In this document: positions 1 to 11,347 of the stretch, one piece after another
Layout of the letters: each line of letters begins with the position of its first letter
How positions within the stretch are numbered: position 1 is the stretch's first letter
Source of the DNA: Cinnamomum chago
Lineage: Eukaryota; Streptophyta; Magnoliopsida; Laurales; Lauraceae
Assembly (NCBI GenBank): GCA_038049695.1
Contig: CP142452.1
Span: 51,170,501 to 51,234,500 of the forward strand
Length of the DNA: 64,000 bases
Direction of reading: 5' to 3'
Made by a program: the position numbers and the translations under genes
Notes under the pieces: model-generated
Databases searched by the model: none
Told to the model about the DNA's origin: nothing
Seen by the model: the letters and a program-made list of their open reading frames with translations, nothing else

Positions 1-431
1 AAAGGTGAGGGTCTTATCGAAATAATCCATCGTGGCATGGTACCCTGCCAACCAATCCATCCCTAGGATGATATCGAAGTCATGCATCTCCAATAAAATG
101 AGATTTGCGGGTAAAACCACTTCTCCTATCTGAGTTGCGCAACTAGGGTAAAAAGTCATACACAACTTGTTTGCCTACTGGAGTAGCCACGGTCAAAATA
201 AACTCAAGTTCTCTAGCATGCACATCAATCAACTTAGAAAATTTAGGAGATAAAAACGAATGTGTAAAGCCAGGGTCAAACAAAATCCCTGCTTCAATTC
301 CACAGACAAGGAGTGTACATTCCACTACGTTGCCTGCAGCCTCTGCATTAGCCCGATTGACTGCATAGACTTGCCCACGTTGTTGTGGCCTGTTTTGAGC
401 TTGTTGATGTTGTTGGGGTCTATACTATTGC
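1..431 (-). pseudogene. gypsy B protease region, broken
   Basis: The minus-strand reading resembles the gypsy A protease: a piece ending in LFDPGFTHSFL is followed by a stretch with TVATPVGKQV, as in gypsy A at 42400-42520. The retroviral-type aspartic protease motif would normally read DSG or DTG; here the middle residue is proline, so the catalytic motif is lost. The glutamine-rich end of gag joins at about 432, where a solo LTR has been inserted. Sequence before base 1 would encode reverse transcriptase. Certainly non-functional. Confidence 0.75.
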
Positions 432-2129
432 TGTTGGAAGTAGGTGGGCCTCTTGGATAGGTTTTCAAAACTTTTGACCCACTTGACTCAGCGATCAAGT
501 ACCCATAAGGCCATAAACCACATCCAGGATGCAATCCCTCCGTCTCATCAATCATGTACAACAATAAATTCTATTTAGAAGATAGAAATCAACAACTACA
601 TGCATCCAAAATAATCCACAACAAATAGAGAAGTAGATTATACCTTTGGAGCCCGGTAGTGCTCTAATGGAGACGAAGACAATCAAGTAGATCAAGAACT
701 CTTCTTGAAGCAATTTGGGATCTCCAAGACCTTGTTGTCTTCCACGCTATGACCTGCTATCAGATCTTTTTTCTCAAGAAGATTGGTGGAAACTTCAAGA
801 GAAAACCCTACTAGAAACTTCAAGGAACTAGAAGAGAAGAAAATTGTGCTACACTTGCACAAGGAGGAGGGCTGGGCGTGGATCTCTATGGTGGACATCC
901 CACCCCTTTGTGCCTCTTTTATATGTTTGCAAACCTCCTCTTTTCCTAATTGAAATAGAAGTCCTACTTCCACAAACAATTAGCAACTTTCTCCTTTCTA
1001 ATTATCATAGAAGTCTCATTTCCACAACAATTAGTAACTTACTATTACCACTATTAGAAGTCTCACTTCAAATAGAAATAGTAACTTTCTAATTCCTTTC
1101 TTTTAGAGTTCATGATGGATTAGTATCTTCTAATAACTTGGGCTAGCGTGGGGACCACTAGGGATTCCATAGAAAGCTAGCTCCAATTGGGACACCGCGA
1201 CCCCACATCTCATGTGCAATCCGGGCCCACAGTTAATTGTAAATAACACCACTATATAAATGCAATTGCACTCTAGTCTTAGGAAAAAATTACAAAGAAG
1301 ACCTTAAACTTCCCGATTACCACAAGTAGGCCCCTCTATCAATATCCATAGATCAATTGGAATAAATTTGTCTCAACCAATCTTAGATCCACATCTTATT
1401 ATCCTTGAGCCTCAATTAATCACAATGATCATCAGTACCATCCAATTAACTCTTAATCGAGATGGATGCGCACTTACTAATGACAAATCCATTAATTGGC
1501 ACAAGGGGATAATATAGAAAGATTCCATCTTGATCATTGGATGTTTCCACAGTCCTACTACCACATACCCAAGACACCGAGGTGTTGACCTACAGTTGGC
1601 CTCACTCATTGGTGACTCAAAGCAAATGAATAGAAAGAAACTTGAGTCCATCAATGTCTCAGGATTAAGAGCCTATTGCTAGGGAATTATGAGAGCAAAC
1701 CTTAAAATCGAGACAACATTGCATAAAGTGATTCTCATGGTCCTTCAATACATCCAATGTACCAGTACCATGATCTAGAGTCTTACATTCTGGTGATCGA
1801 GACAAATCACACTATCTCATAGTGATCAAAGTGCTACAACCTTATCAGATGAGATGCCCAGTCTCATCACCGGTTGTGAACATATTTAAGTATAAGATTT
1901 GTGACACATGTCTCCCGTATGTAGATCTCATCCATATACATATATCACATCTAATATACTAGTGGGACTCGGTTCATCTCATGAACCATCATGTCATATG
2001 TATTGGTCATGTGAATTAAGTAATAAAACACCATTCATCTCTTGAAAGGAAAGCATGATTTTATTGATAAATAAAGAAATTAATCAATTTATTACATCAA
2101 CTGATGGATTGAGACCATACAATCTAACA
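432..2129 (-). repeat. Solo LTR, Ty1/copia type (1698 bp)
   Basis: The insert has TGTTGG...CTAACA ends and sits inside gypsy B gag. It is flanked by attgc (427-431) and attgt (2130-2134), a 5-bp target duplication with one change. Removing it restores the alignment with gypsy A near 42740. The minus strand reads TGTTAGATTG... as the 5' end, with a TATA-like TATAAAAG at 923-916. The general layout resembles the copia LTRs at 24807 and 35437, including a region near 1500-1900 similar in style to 26100-26600, but it is a different family. No internal coding region is present, so it is a recombination remnant. Confidence 0.8.
916..923 (-). promoter_or_regulatory. TATA-like box of solo LTR 432-2129
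   Basis: The minus strand reads TATAAAAG, about 1.2 kb into the LTR from its 5' end. It is a core promoter candidate by motif only. Confidence 0.4.
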
Positions 2130-3303
2130 ATTGTTGTGGTGCTTGTTGTTGCGGTGGCCTTGGCTGATTCTGAGTGACTGGTGCATTCTAAGGTGGTGTC
2201 AGACGTTGTGCTCCCTGTTGTTGTTGATTCTGTCTGTTAGGTCACAAGCAATCTCTCATCTGATGGTTCATCGAACCACACCTGAAGTGTGCTCCCGTGA
2301 TAGTAAGGCACTGGGCACTTTCATGATTCTTCCCACAGTGGATGCAAACCGCTTGATTCTGAACATTCTGCTCTGGCCTCTGCCTCTTATTCTATTGATT
2401 TCTCGGCTGGTGGTTTTGTTGGTGAACTTGACTCTTTCCCTGAATTCTGAGGATCTTGTTGCTCAAATTTTGGAACTTGTAAGCCCTCTTGACAGCCTCT
2501 TCAAAGGTGCAAGTGGCACAACCCCTGTAGCATCCCTTTCTATGATCGGGTTAAGTCCTTCAAGGAACTTTGCTATCTTCTTCTCAACGGTGTCTATCAA
2601 CTCCGGAGCATATCTGGAAACCCTCTCAAACTTTGTGAGGTATTCAAGCACGCTCATATTTCTCTATACGACTTGCTGGAACTATATTGCCTTCTGGCTC
2701 TTGACATGTGTGGGTTATACATGTCACCAAACTGCCTCTTGAAATTAACAAACGCTTCAACGTCTACCACTGTCCTATACATTGCCTTGATTGTTTTCCA
2801 CCATATATCAGCTAAACTGGTGAACATGGACGCTGCAAGTTTCACTTGTTCTCTTCCCGTGCATTGGAAGCTTCAAAGATGTTCTCCGTGTGTTCTAGCC
2901 AATCATTTGCAGCTAATGGGTCCTCTGTCCCAGTGAACTCTTTCGGACCTATCTTACGAAAATGTCAAACAAAGCATTTGGGTCATTCTCCCTTTGATTG
3001 ATGACAATTTGTGGGCCTGGTGGTTGAGCTGGAACCGGTTCAGGCCTCCTCTCTAAAACTTTCAACAACTGCCTTTGCATTTGTGCCAATTCCCTAGCAT
3101 GATCTTCATCCTTCTTGGTCATTTGCAACTATAGCCTAGCCTGATTTTCATTAGCCTAATGCTGTTGATCGAGAATAGCCTGCATCATCTGCTGAAACTG
3201 ATTCTGCATAGTTTGGTCAAGAGTATTTTCTTCAAGTGGCCCTATGTGATCACTGTTGCTTGCAGTTGGATTGTCGCTCAATGGTCTCTTACGTGGTGGT
3301 ATA
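2130..3303 (-). pseudogene. gypsy B gag, broken
   Basis: Minus-strand pieces align with gypsy A gag: a stretch around 2463-2657 with LEYLTKFERVSRYAPEL, another around 2654-2845, and an N-terminal portion near 3050-3300 with the basic start also seen in gypsy A. A CCHC zinc-knuckle region lies around 2240-2350. The expected ATG at about 3303 reads ATA, so the start codon is lost, and several stops and frame shifts separate the pieces. Gag would form the cytoplasmic particle; this copy cannot. Confidence 0.8.
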
Positions 3304-3448
3304 ATGCTGTAAAACAAGGTGTTAGCACAAAATAATCAAGTAGAGGGTCAAACATTGCTCCCACGATTCTAGCCAATGAAAAGTCTAACGAATCCTCGTC
3401 ACGTCCTTAGGATTTCTAGTTTCTTTTAATTGCCTAAAACAAGTCTCA

Positions 3449-3462
3449 CTCTGATACCAGTC
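3449..3462 (-). other. Primer-binding site of gypsy B
   Basis: Immediately inside the LTR the minus strand reads GACTGGTATCAGAG, containing TGGTATCAGAG, the usual plant complement to the 3' end of initiator tRNA-Met. This fixes the element as minus-oriented and the adjacent LTR as the 5' LTR. Confidence 0.85.
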
Positions 3463-6400
3463 CGTCGCGACTCATGACCGGGTTACCAACCGAATCCGGG
3501 ATCGGCGATCCAAATGATGCTATGCCAAGAGCATTAGTTTGATTGGCTAATAAGTACACATATTAATAAAGAACATGATGCCATCCGTGCACATGATTTC
3601 CCACAGGTGTCCGTAGTGAGGAAATCATACGTACATAGCAGTTTTCATTCAAAGTATAGAAGCATGTAGCAAATCAAATTCTTAATTCATTTCATAATGA
3701 ATGACTGATAGTACGTGTATGCAACATGACGTCAGAGTGAGCAAAGATCATTATAGCATTTCTCAAAAAGGTAAAGTTAAATGTTTATACAAAAGATGAG
3801 TTAAATTATCACTCCCAAAATATAAAGGCCAACAAAGGCTAGTACAACCAAAAGAATCCTAAAAAAAAAAAGTGTTAGTCACAATTCCCAATATGTTTCG
3901 TATCTCAAGGCTTGACCAAGTGTCTAAACGACATCGTCAGCCTGGCATTCTCCAACTCGTTGCAGCTCGCCGGCCTCCTCCTCTGGCTCCTCCTCCGGAT
4001 AATCGACATCTATACCTGAGTACCAAAGAATGTGTCAGACACGATGGTCTGGTAGGTGGGTGAAAATATATAACATCATAACAATATTTAAAATTACCTC
4101 GAAAATCATCGAAACCTGCCTTAACAACCATTTTCATGAAAGAGAGTGCATCATTTATTAGAAATCACAAGTACAATATGAAAACACGTAAAGGTGCCAA
4201 AAAACAAAGAACTAGCAAGATGGAAACCACATGAAGCTAAATCCTCTATCACCAAAGTGATGAAAGCACATTGGGGCGTTGATCTCAGGCACACGAACTG
4301 ATGGGAGTCGACGAAATATATAAATACATATAACTGTATGGGACCATGGTAGCGAACCGGATATCGGGATGACACGGGATCCAGGCTGCAGCTGGCGGGA
4401 ATGGGAGGGGGACCTCCAAGTCGGTGGATCAGGCCGACAAGGTCGTCCAAGCTTAGTGGTACCAACTCATAGGTGACATGTAAGAAATCGGGACATGTGC
4501 ATATGTCTATATAATCTAAAACACCTAAATGGGCCAAACGGGGTGCCCAAAGGCACAAATATCACTTTATAATTGGGCAATGCATAACAGGGCTAGAGAA
4601 ATGCTAAAAATATAATTTCAGTATTCTTGGGGCATGACTATTAATGTAGTATGAATTTTGAGAAGTGTATATGGAAATTCGAGTAAAATAAAACATAAAT
4701 GGATTTCCATAAATTTCCGAACCAAGCATTGAGAGTTCAAGATTTAAATCAATGTGAGCAAGGGTCTCGTATGTCAGTTTAGATATTGACTTGGTACTCC
4801 ATGAGATTTGGAGACATTTCGAACTCCCTATACACATTTGCAAGCCAAAAGCCCTTGATGCTTCTTTGTGATTGGGTTTCTTCCTCAAACGGCTCCATAC
4901 ATCAACTCCTAGGTTTCCCCATCGCGTTTGGGCTCCACAGAGGCCTCTCCCAAGCATTTAAACATCAGTTCAAGGTCCCTTGCATTGACCCAGGCCAATT
5001 GCACAGTTGGCTCAAGCGGACCCAAAGTTCACTCGAGCCAATGGCTCTCTGGGAGGGTCCCTTGAGTGGACCTGCCCAGGTCAGGTTCACTCGAGCGAAC
5101 TGTCAAGTCAGCTCGAGCCAATTGCCCTTTGGATGGGGTTCACTCGAGTAAACTATTACATAACCTATTTCTTATGTTCAATTTGTCTCCTTCCTTTCTT
5201 CACTTGAAAATCTCTTTGAAGCTCCCTTTCTACACATAAATGAGGTGCTCATGACCTCCTCTAAACCACACATAATCCACCATAAAAACCTCCCACAAAT
5301 TACATCAAATCCCCTCCTTTCCATCCACATTCAATCACAATAGAAGACCCATCATTCAAGAAATCAATTTACAACCTAAAGCAAGCTTTCATCAAAATAA
5401 ATGCATACATTTCATGAGATGATAGATGAAACAACACATACAATCACTAAGAATGATAGATGTGAACAAAAAATCTTTTCCTAAAACATGTAACATGCAA
5501 AACTCATCATTTCATCCACTTGCCTTGGGTCCCAAAATGGCTAAGCAACTCCTAATCACCCTCTCTAAGCCACAATCTCCAAGCTACACAAAAAAAACCC
5601 CCACAACAAAAACTCATTTAGAAACTTAAATGGTCAAAACTTGGAATGGGGAAGAAAGGGCTTGTAATAATGGAGATGGAGCTTCTCTAAAGTAAGGAAA
5701 ACCCAAATCTAAAGGATGGAAGGAAGGGTTTACATGGAAGTTCTTCAAACGCACAAAGTTAAGCTCCAAGAGAACCTTGGCATGGGTGGTTTCCTCCATA
5801 AATAGTATCAATGGAGAGCCATCAAAATGAGGAAGAAGAAGATGACCTCCATTTTTCGATTGGTACAAGATTGGTAGAGGATTGCAAATGGAAGAGAAAG
5901 AAAAAGAGAGGAAAGAAAACCCTAGAGTGGCACAGCCACTCCTCCCACATTTTTGAGCTAGAAAAAGGGGATAAGGGAAGAGGGTTCTCCTTTCATAGGA
6001 GGTGGAGACGGGTCCCACCACTGGCTAGGCTTGTCGGGCTAAAAACATGGTTTTTCGGACCTCAGATGAGTTCGATGAAGAAGAGAAAAATGATCGTCGA
6101 AAAATCTAGTTTCTAAAAAGTATATATTTTAAGCGTTTTGGAGATATCGGATTTCGTGTCCAGATTTGGTGTAAAAGGACTGTTTTGCCTTCGAAGTTGT
6201 AAAAGTCGGGTTTCGAGATCTTGAGCAGGGACGGAGTCAACATGAAAGTTGTAAAGGTTAACGAGATAAGTTAAATAGAGTTAAAACATGTATTAGAGGG
6301 ATCTCGAAAAACCCCCATGTGCACGCAGAGTCCTTAAGAGAACCCCCAAAGGGTCCCACTAGATCAAAAAGGCTCTCAAAATTCCCCAAAGCTATATAAA

Positions 6401-6503
6401 AGCTATTCTAATCCCGAACTTAAAAAAAATCCACTAATCTCACTTAGAACTAATACATGACTTAATTAATGCTAATTGTGGTCACTCGAGTTGGGGTCTT
6501 GCA
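3463..6503 (-). repeat. 5' LTR of gypsy B (3041 bp)
   Basis: On the minus strand it begins TGCAAGACCCC at 6503 (family consensus TGTAAGACCCC) and ends GTCGCGACG at 3463 (consensus CGCGACA); both ends carry single changes expected of an old copy. The TATA position used by related LTRs (see 51827) is degenerate here, near 5985-6000. A TCGAGCGA-type palindrome cluster lies at about 5030-5155, and the conserved exon-like block at 3924-4015. No long ORF is convincing. Confidence 0.85.
3924..4015 (-). other. Conserved 92-nt exon-like block in LTR (copy 1)
   Basis: On the minus strand an acceptor-like CTCAG is followed by GT and then an open frame reading YPEEEPEEEAGELQRVG, ending in ADDVV and TAG at 3924. 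The length is exactly 92 nt from acceptor to stop, as in five other LTRs here. Function unknown; see findings. Confidence 0.5.
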
Positions 6504-6519
6504 GGAAATGTGATTGAGA

Positions 6520-6905
6520 ACATGCATGAGTAAGCATCCAATTAATTTAAAAGACCGCAGTATCAAACGTTGCATCCCAAAAGGACAATGAAACACTAGA
6601 ATGAGCTAAGAGTGATAGTCCTATTTCAACTATGTGACGATGTTTTCTCTTAGCTGCACCATTTTAAAACGGGCGCTCATAAATTCACCACTACCATTAG
6701 TTTGTACTGACTTGATTTTATAATCAAACATATTCTCAACCAAAGATTTAAAACTTCAAACACATCAAATACTTGAGATTTAAGATGAAGAGGAAAAAAC
6801 CAACAATGTTTACTAAAACCATCAATAAAAGTGACATAAAATCTGGCCATACTAATCGACAAGCACCAGTTGAGGAGGGTAGGCTCCACCTTGGTGGCGC
6901 CCACC
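6520..6905 (-). pseudogene. Ty1/copia integrase fragment
   Basis: The minus strand encodes FYVTFIDGFSKHCWFFPL (upper part), then after frame changes IKSVQTNGSGEF, then GAAKRKHRHIVEIGLSLL. These match the order of the copia integrase core: first Asp block, second Asp block (here Asn in place of Asp in the QTDGGGEF-like motif), and the Glu block. No LTR of its own is seen; it is an orphan scrap between gypsy B and the LTR at 7484. Confidence 0.75.
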
Positions 6906-7483
6906 TTGCTGGTTTGCGCTAAGGACTTGCGAACTCAAATTTTTATGGTGTCCTCTCACATCTTGGTTTTCCTCATATTCGCAGTATGATATAAAAATAT
7001 GATTCAGGGATACTAAGGCTTTTAATTTTGGCCAAATAATGATATTCCCATGGAAGATATTTCAAAGCTGGGATAGGTGCCACCCCTGTGGTGCCCAAAT
7101 GGTTCCTTTTTTTTTTTTGTTCTTGTTTAATCCTTATTCAGTGCTTTGGTTTTTTATTGTTGCATTGTTTTCAATCTTATGAGGTTCTCTTTGCTAACAT
7201 TATGTTACCCTCTCTTTTTTTTGTGTTAAGATGTTGTATTATATAGGCATATAATTTGGACTTTTTGGCTCTCAAAAGGGCTTAGGCCTGCCCTACAGTA
7301 CCCTTGAGGATATTTCCAATAGATCTCAGGAGACCTAGTAGAGTGATCAAGGCTGAACCCGGACCTTTCAGGGTGAATTCCTCAGAATAGACCTGGGTGT
7401 CACCCCTGGGGCGCCCAAGTGACCTCCCTATTTTTTTTATTTATTTGTTTATGAGTTTTTTAACTTTAGTTTAGGATCCTTTC
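6906..7483. other. Undefined intergenic/TE sequence
   Basis: No coding region recognised. Two loosely repeated phrases of the form ggtg(c/t)cacccctg(t/g)gg(t/c)gccc occur near 7076 and 7390, each followed by a T-rich tract, suggesting an old tandem or dispersed repeat. Nothing else can be supported. Confidence 0.4.
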
Positions 7484-9531
7484 TGTTGACACCAAAAAAT
7501 GTCACTTTGCCTCTTCAACATAAAAAAGTTACATGAAGCCGCATCCTACCACAAATAGGCAATGCTACTTCCAGCGTCAAATCTTGTCAGAATCACACAA
7601 AAACTGCAAGATTCTTCAAAACAGCCAATAGAAGCGTACACATGAAGTTTCAGGCCATTTCAGCATTATTTGGCCTAGCTTCACTCCTCCAGTAGCTGAT
7701 CAAGAGCTCCTGGCGGTGACAGAAGACATCAAATCTTTGATCTGAGCCTATCTATGGTCTCAAAATACCTCTAAAAGGCTCCATGTCAAGTTTCAGGTCG
7801 AACCGACAACGTTTGACCCTACATTAACCCTCGAGCAGTAAAATCAAGCTTCTTAGCGGCGAGAACCCCCGAGGCCATCACTCATCAAACAAAGTGATGG
7901 ACTCGCTTTTCCATGCGTGGCGCTACCGAGGTCAGCGGACGTGAGAGTCTGTGGGGTCAACCCTTTTGCGACCGGTGGCGGAATCCGAGCATCAACAAAA
8001 AAATTTGTACGGGTATGCCAAATTTTCTACTCTACTTGGAATTGACAAGTGGTGGTCCAAAGATCCACCTTCGCAAGTAGGAAAGGAAATCAAATTTTTT
8101 TTCTAGTTTTCCATTGCACATATATTTAAGAAAAGAGACATGGTTTGTTTGCCGTGAAAGGCGATTTCATTTGTTTTTACTGTGAAAGGTGATTTTTTGC
8201 CGTGAAAGGCGATTTACAATTCTTATCAATAATGAAAAACAAGAGTTATGATTTTTTTTGTCTCTTCAAACAATACACAATAGAATGAAAAAAGCAAGAA
8301 AAAAGGACCTAACTTCTTAGGAGAGTGTGTGGACTCGTTCAGATTGACGATCGCAAGCCATGGATGGACTTCGCCATCATCCATCGGATGAGAACAAAGG
8401 GTGTTCTTGATTCGCTTGTGATGGGGCCCTTTCGTCCTCTCCCTCTGCCCCGGGGGCTGGTGGGGTCCGGTGGAGGAGGAAAAGCGAGTCATCAACATTT
8501 TTTTGTACTGATATGCCAGATTTTCAGTTCTACTTGGAATTTGAAGTGGTGATCCGGAGATTCACCTTCACAAGTAGAAAGGAAATCAATTATTCTTTCT
8601 AACTTTCCATTGCACATATATTTTAAGAAAGAGACACAATTTTTTTTAATGTCGTGAGAGGCGATTTCATTCTGTTTGCCGTAAAAGGCGATTTGTATCG
8701 TAGAAGGCAATTTACAAATCTCATCAATAATGAAAGACAAGAAATGTGATTTTTTTGTCTCTTTACAAAGAATACAAGATACAATAGAAAAGTGAGAAAA
8801 GAAATCTGACTTCTCAGGAGATTGTGGGGACTCGTTCAGATCGACGGTCGCAAGTCATGTATGGACTTCTCCATCGTCCTTCAGATGAGAACGCTTGATG
8901 CTTTGATTCTTTGGCTTGGCTTGGACCTCAGTTTTTTAGAGGATAAAGACCAAAGGGAGGTCCTCTATCTAATAAAAAACAGAGCAAACGGGCTGAAGAG
9001 CCGTGTTTAGGCCATGTTGGATAGAAGGAGAGAGGACCTTAGGGGACAATCACCCGGTGGTGTTTCTGCAGCAGAGTAGCAGGATTTCTTTAGATTTTTT
9101 CTTTTTTGCTTGTGTGTATGGATCTCTTTCTCTGTGTCTGTGTATGTGTATATGTCTATCTATGCCTCCTTTTCTCTTGGAATGACCCTTTTTTATAGGC
9201 TCTTGGTAGCCATGGGGTGATTTATGGGATTGATGACCCATGATGAGAGAATTGATGGCATGGATGCTCCATGATGGGAGGAATTACAAGTTTTAATTCT
9301 TTGATTTTGTAACTCCTTTTTCCTTGAATATGATTGGCCGATGGAGAATAATGGGCATTTAATCGCCCTTAATCTCCATGATGAGGGGAGTTTCAAGATT
9401 TTAATATCATGATTATTTGAATTTGTAACTCCCATTTGCTTGATTTTGATTGGGTCGTCCAAAATAATGGGTTAATGACCGCATTAAGTTGTCATAAAAT
9501 GGGCCAATTAATTGCATTAAGTGGTCGCTAG
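7484..9531 (+). repeat. LTR-like sequence, TGTTGACACC family (Tat-like), plus orientation
   Basis: It begins TGTTGACACCAAAAAATG at 7484 and matches, in reverse complement, the LTR starting at 53591. Shared blocks include the first 130 bases and the segment around 7820-7900 containing CCTCGAGCAGTAA. No primer-binding site or internal region is seen, and the downstream end was split by the CACTA transposon inserted after 9534. The right limit is therefore uncertain; some of 23382-23439 may be its continuation. Confidence 0.6.
7991..8900 (+). repeat. 500-bp tandem duplication within LTR
   Basis: Copy 1 starts at 7991 and copy 2 at 8491, an exact 500-base offset. Both run through the same landmarks: atcaaca, gtatgcca, ccattgcacatatatt, several gccgtgaaaggcgattt units, atcaataatgaaa, then GGACTCGTTCAGAT. 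Homology is clear for about 400 bases and fades at the end of each copy. Each copy holds about three sub-repeats of gccgtgaaaggcgattt. Confidence 0.8.
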
Positions 9532-9534
9532 GGC

Positions 9535-9790
9535 CACTAAAACAATTTGCACTTTTACCGGCGTTTTTTGCCAGTGTAATCATTTAACGCCGGGGAAGGT
9601 ATAATTTTTACCGGCGAAAAAACTTGTTTCGCCGAGAAAAGATATGGTTTTCCCAGCGACAGATTTTCGCCGGCAAAGGTAATGTTTTCCCGGCGTTTTA
9701 TTTGTTTCGCCGGCAAAGATCATTTTTTTACCGCGCTCTAAGTGATTCGCCGGCAAATGTCACCCGCCAACTCCACCAAATGCTGGCGCC
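9535..9790 (+). repeat. CACTA left terminal and subterminal repeats
   Basis: The terminal repeat is followed by about ten short units in both orientations such as ACCGGCG, CGCCGGCAAAG and CCCGGCG, spaced 15-30 bases apart in AT-rich DNA. In characterised CACTA elements such arrays bind the element's TnpA protein; here that role is inferred from arrangement. Confidence 0.75.
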
Positions 9791-9866
9791 TGTTTTTTTC
9801 CTTTCGTAGACGTATTATTTACACCGGGCATTGTTTTTTCTCAGTAACTTTTTAAAATTATTTTTG

Positions 9867-9887
9867 CCGGTGCACTATTTGCACCGG
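9867..9887. repeat. Perfect 8-bp inverted repeat, CCGGTGCA hairpin
   Basis: CCGGTGCA, then five bases (ctatt), then TGCACCGG. It lies at the inner edge of the CACTA subterminal array and could form a small cruciform. Confidence 0.7.
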
Positions 9888-9888
9888 T

Positions 9889-10345
9889 ATGCTTATTACT
9901 AATGCCCAAATCCCTTACGCGCCCATTATTTACCCTTTCCCCAAATCCCTTCCCCTTCTGCACCCATTTATTTACCCTTTGCAATTCTCAATCGACAAAC
10001 CCATTTTGCACCCTCTCATCACCACGCCCAGCAGCCTCATCGTCTCGTCATCTCGTCCTCATCGCATCACTCATCCATTTCTCCATTAACCCTCCATCAC
10101 CCTCGTCTCAGCGCAACACTTCTCAAGCAGAAAACCAGCCCTCCACCTCGCGCTGCAAGTCATTGTCTCCAACATCCATTCCGGCGCAAGAAGCCCATCA
10201 CCTCGCCATCTTCACCACTGTCTCTGTCCACACCCAGCAGGTTCATCTCATCCCTCTCGCCTCAAGCGCATATTCAATCTCTTCTTCTTCTTCTTCATCC
10301 TTTTCTATTGTGAGTATGAAGATCTATTTTGTTCCTTCTTCTTAA
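9889..10345 (+). other. C-rich, UTR-like segment inside the CACTA element
   Basis: The segment is unusually C-rich, with many CCC and TCA runs, unlike the AT-rich DNA around it. A 147-codon open frame (9902-10345) is Pro/Ser/His-rich and looks compositional. The following 10346-10640 is T-rich and intron-like. It could be the promoter/5' UTR of the transposon or of a captured gene. I do not recognise it. Confidence 0.35.
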
Positions 10346-10713
10346 TTCTCTGAAACCAAATTTATTGTGATCTCTGTTTTTAAAGATCTGTTTTTGGGGT
10401 TCTCTTGGACTTTTATGATAAAGCTACTGTCTTTAAAAAATTAAAGTGACAATTTGGGTTTTTTTGGATGATGCCCTTTTTTCTGTTTGAATAAGACTCA
10501 TTTTGTCTACATTTTTTCTATAGATGGTTGATGCTGTAGTTGAAGTATATTTTAAAAGAGGAAAAAAAAAAGAACAAAGAAAAAAAGTGATGTAGTTTAA
10601 CAAAATATGGCATTTTTTGCGCATTACTTTCACTAATGATTTTGTGATGTTCGTGGTGTTTGAGAGAAGGGAGGGTATTTAAATCTTAGAACGAAGGTTA
10701 TGATTTTGATTAC

Positions 10714-11347
10714 CAAATTCCCATCCTTCCATCTGAAACCCCATGGCTGCAGTGTTTCCAATAAAGTCACGAGCATTTGACTCATCCCAAATTCCGGTCC
10801 AGAGAGTGTCTCCTGGTTCTGTAGGCTTTGTTTTCCCATAAAGTGCATTCAGTCCAAATGTTACCAGAGCTCTGAAAACATTAGGAAAAAAAAAACCTTA
10901 AAACTGCTTCTCAAACCACCTATCTGAAGTACTAACAAGAAGAGCAATACCCGAATTTTGTCATCTCAGTTTAGTTCATAGCTTTGAAGGAAAAGATGGA
11001 AAATGTTGAAAACTATAGACAAATCCTTACCCCGTGATATTAAAAAACTCATTGACTTTCATCCATCTTTCCATAGAAAGACAACCAGTGGTGTATCCAA
11101 ACAACTCATCTGGACTATATGTAAAATCATAAGTACAATTGTTTACTGACTCTCCAACATTATAAAGCTCATTATATTGTAATGACACTCCAACCCTAAT
11201 CCTCAAATTCTGGAACTCTGAAATTTCAATAAAAACAAACTTCTAAGTAATTCAATCAAACAAAACATTAAAGCAGGAGAGTGTAAAACATTGAGCAATT
11301 AACTACTAACCCTTGACAGCATTAATTAACATTGGATTTTTAACATC
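10714..11347 (-). pseudogene. Captured GH79 heparanase-like gene fragment (three exons)
   Basis: Three minus-strand exons with GT-AG borders join in phase. Exon A (11347-11311) encodes DVKNPMLINAVK. Exon B (11217-11031) contains LRIRVGVSLQYNELYNVG and ends ERWMKVNEFFNITG. Exon C (10871-10714) contains ALVTFGLNALYGK, ESNARDFIGNTAAMGF and ends GWEF. The order and motifs fit plant glycoside hydrolase family 79 (heparanase-like, acting on cell-wall or arabinogalactan-type glycans). The following GNE motif with the acid/base Glu would be in the next exon; the sequence past the donor reads GNQ, and no further exon is seen. N- and C-terminal parts are absent. It lies inside a CACTA element on the strand opposite the MEX1 and kinesin pieces. 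Confidence 0.75.

Larger units (their letters stand above)
1..6503 (-). mobile_element. Ty3/gypsy retrotransposon 'gypsy B', 5' portion, degenerate
   Basis: Read on the minus strand, this is a 5' LTR (6503 to 3463), a primer-binding site (3462 to 3449), gag (from about 3303) and the start of protease, running out of the window at base 1. It matches gypsy A (23440-52336) in order and sequence but is older: several stops and frame breaks, a lost gag start, and an interrupting solo LTR. The right flank starts at 6504 with ggaaa; the left target duplication lies outside the window. Lineage is tentatively chromovirus-like (Tekay/Del) because of the approximately 3 kb LTR and the initiator-Met primer site; this is inference, not shown by a phylogeny. 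Confidence 0.85.

Noticed and set aside
9902..10345. 147-codon Pro/Ser-rich ORF
   Set aside because: Compositional, C-rich DNA; no recognisable domain or splice evidence. Kept only as an undefined segment.
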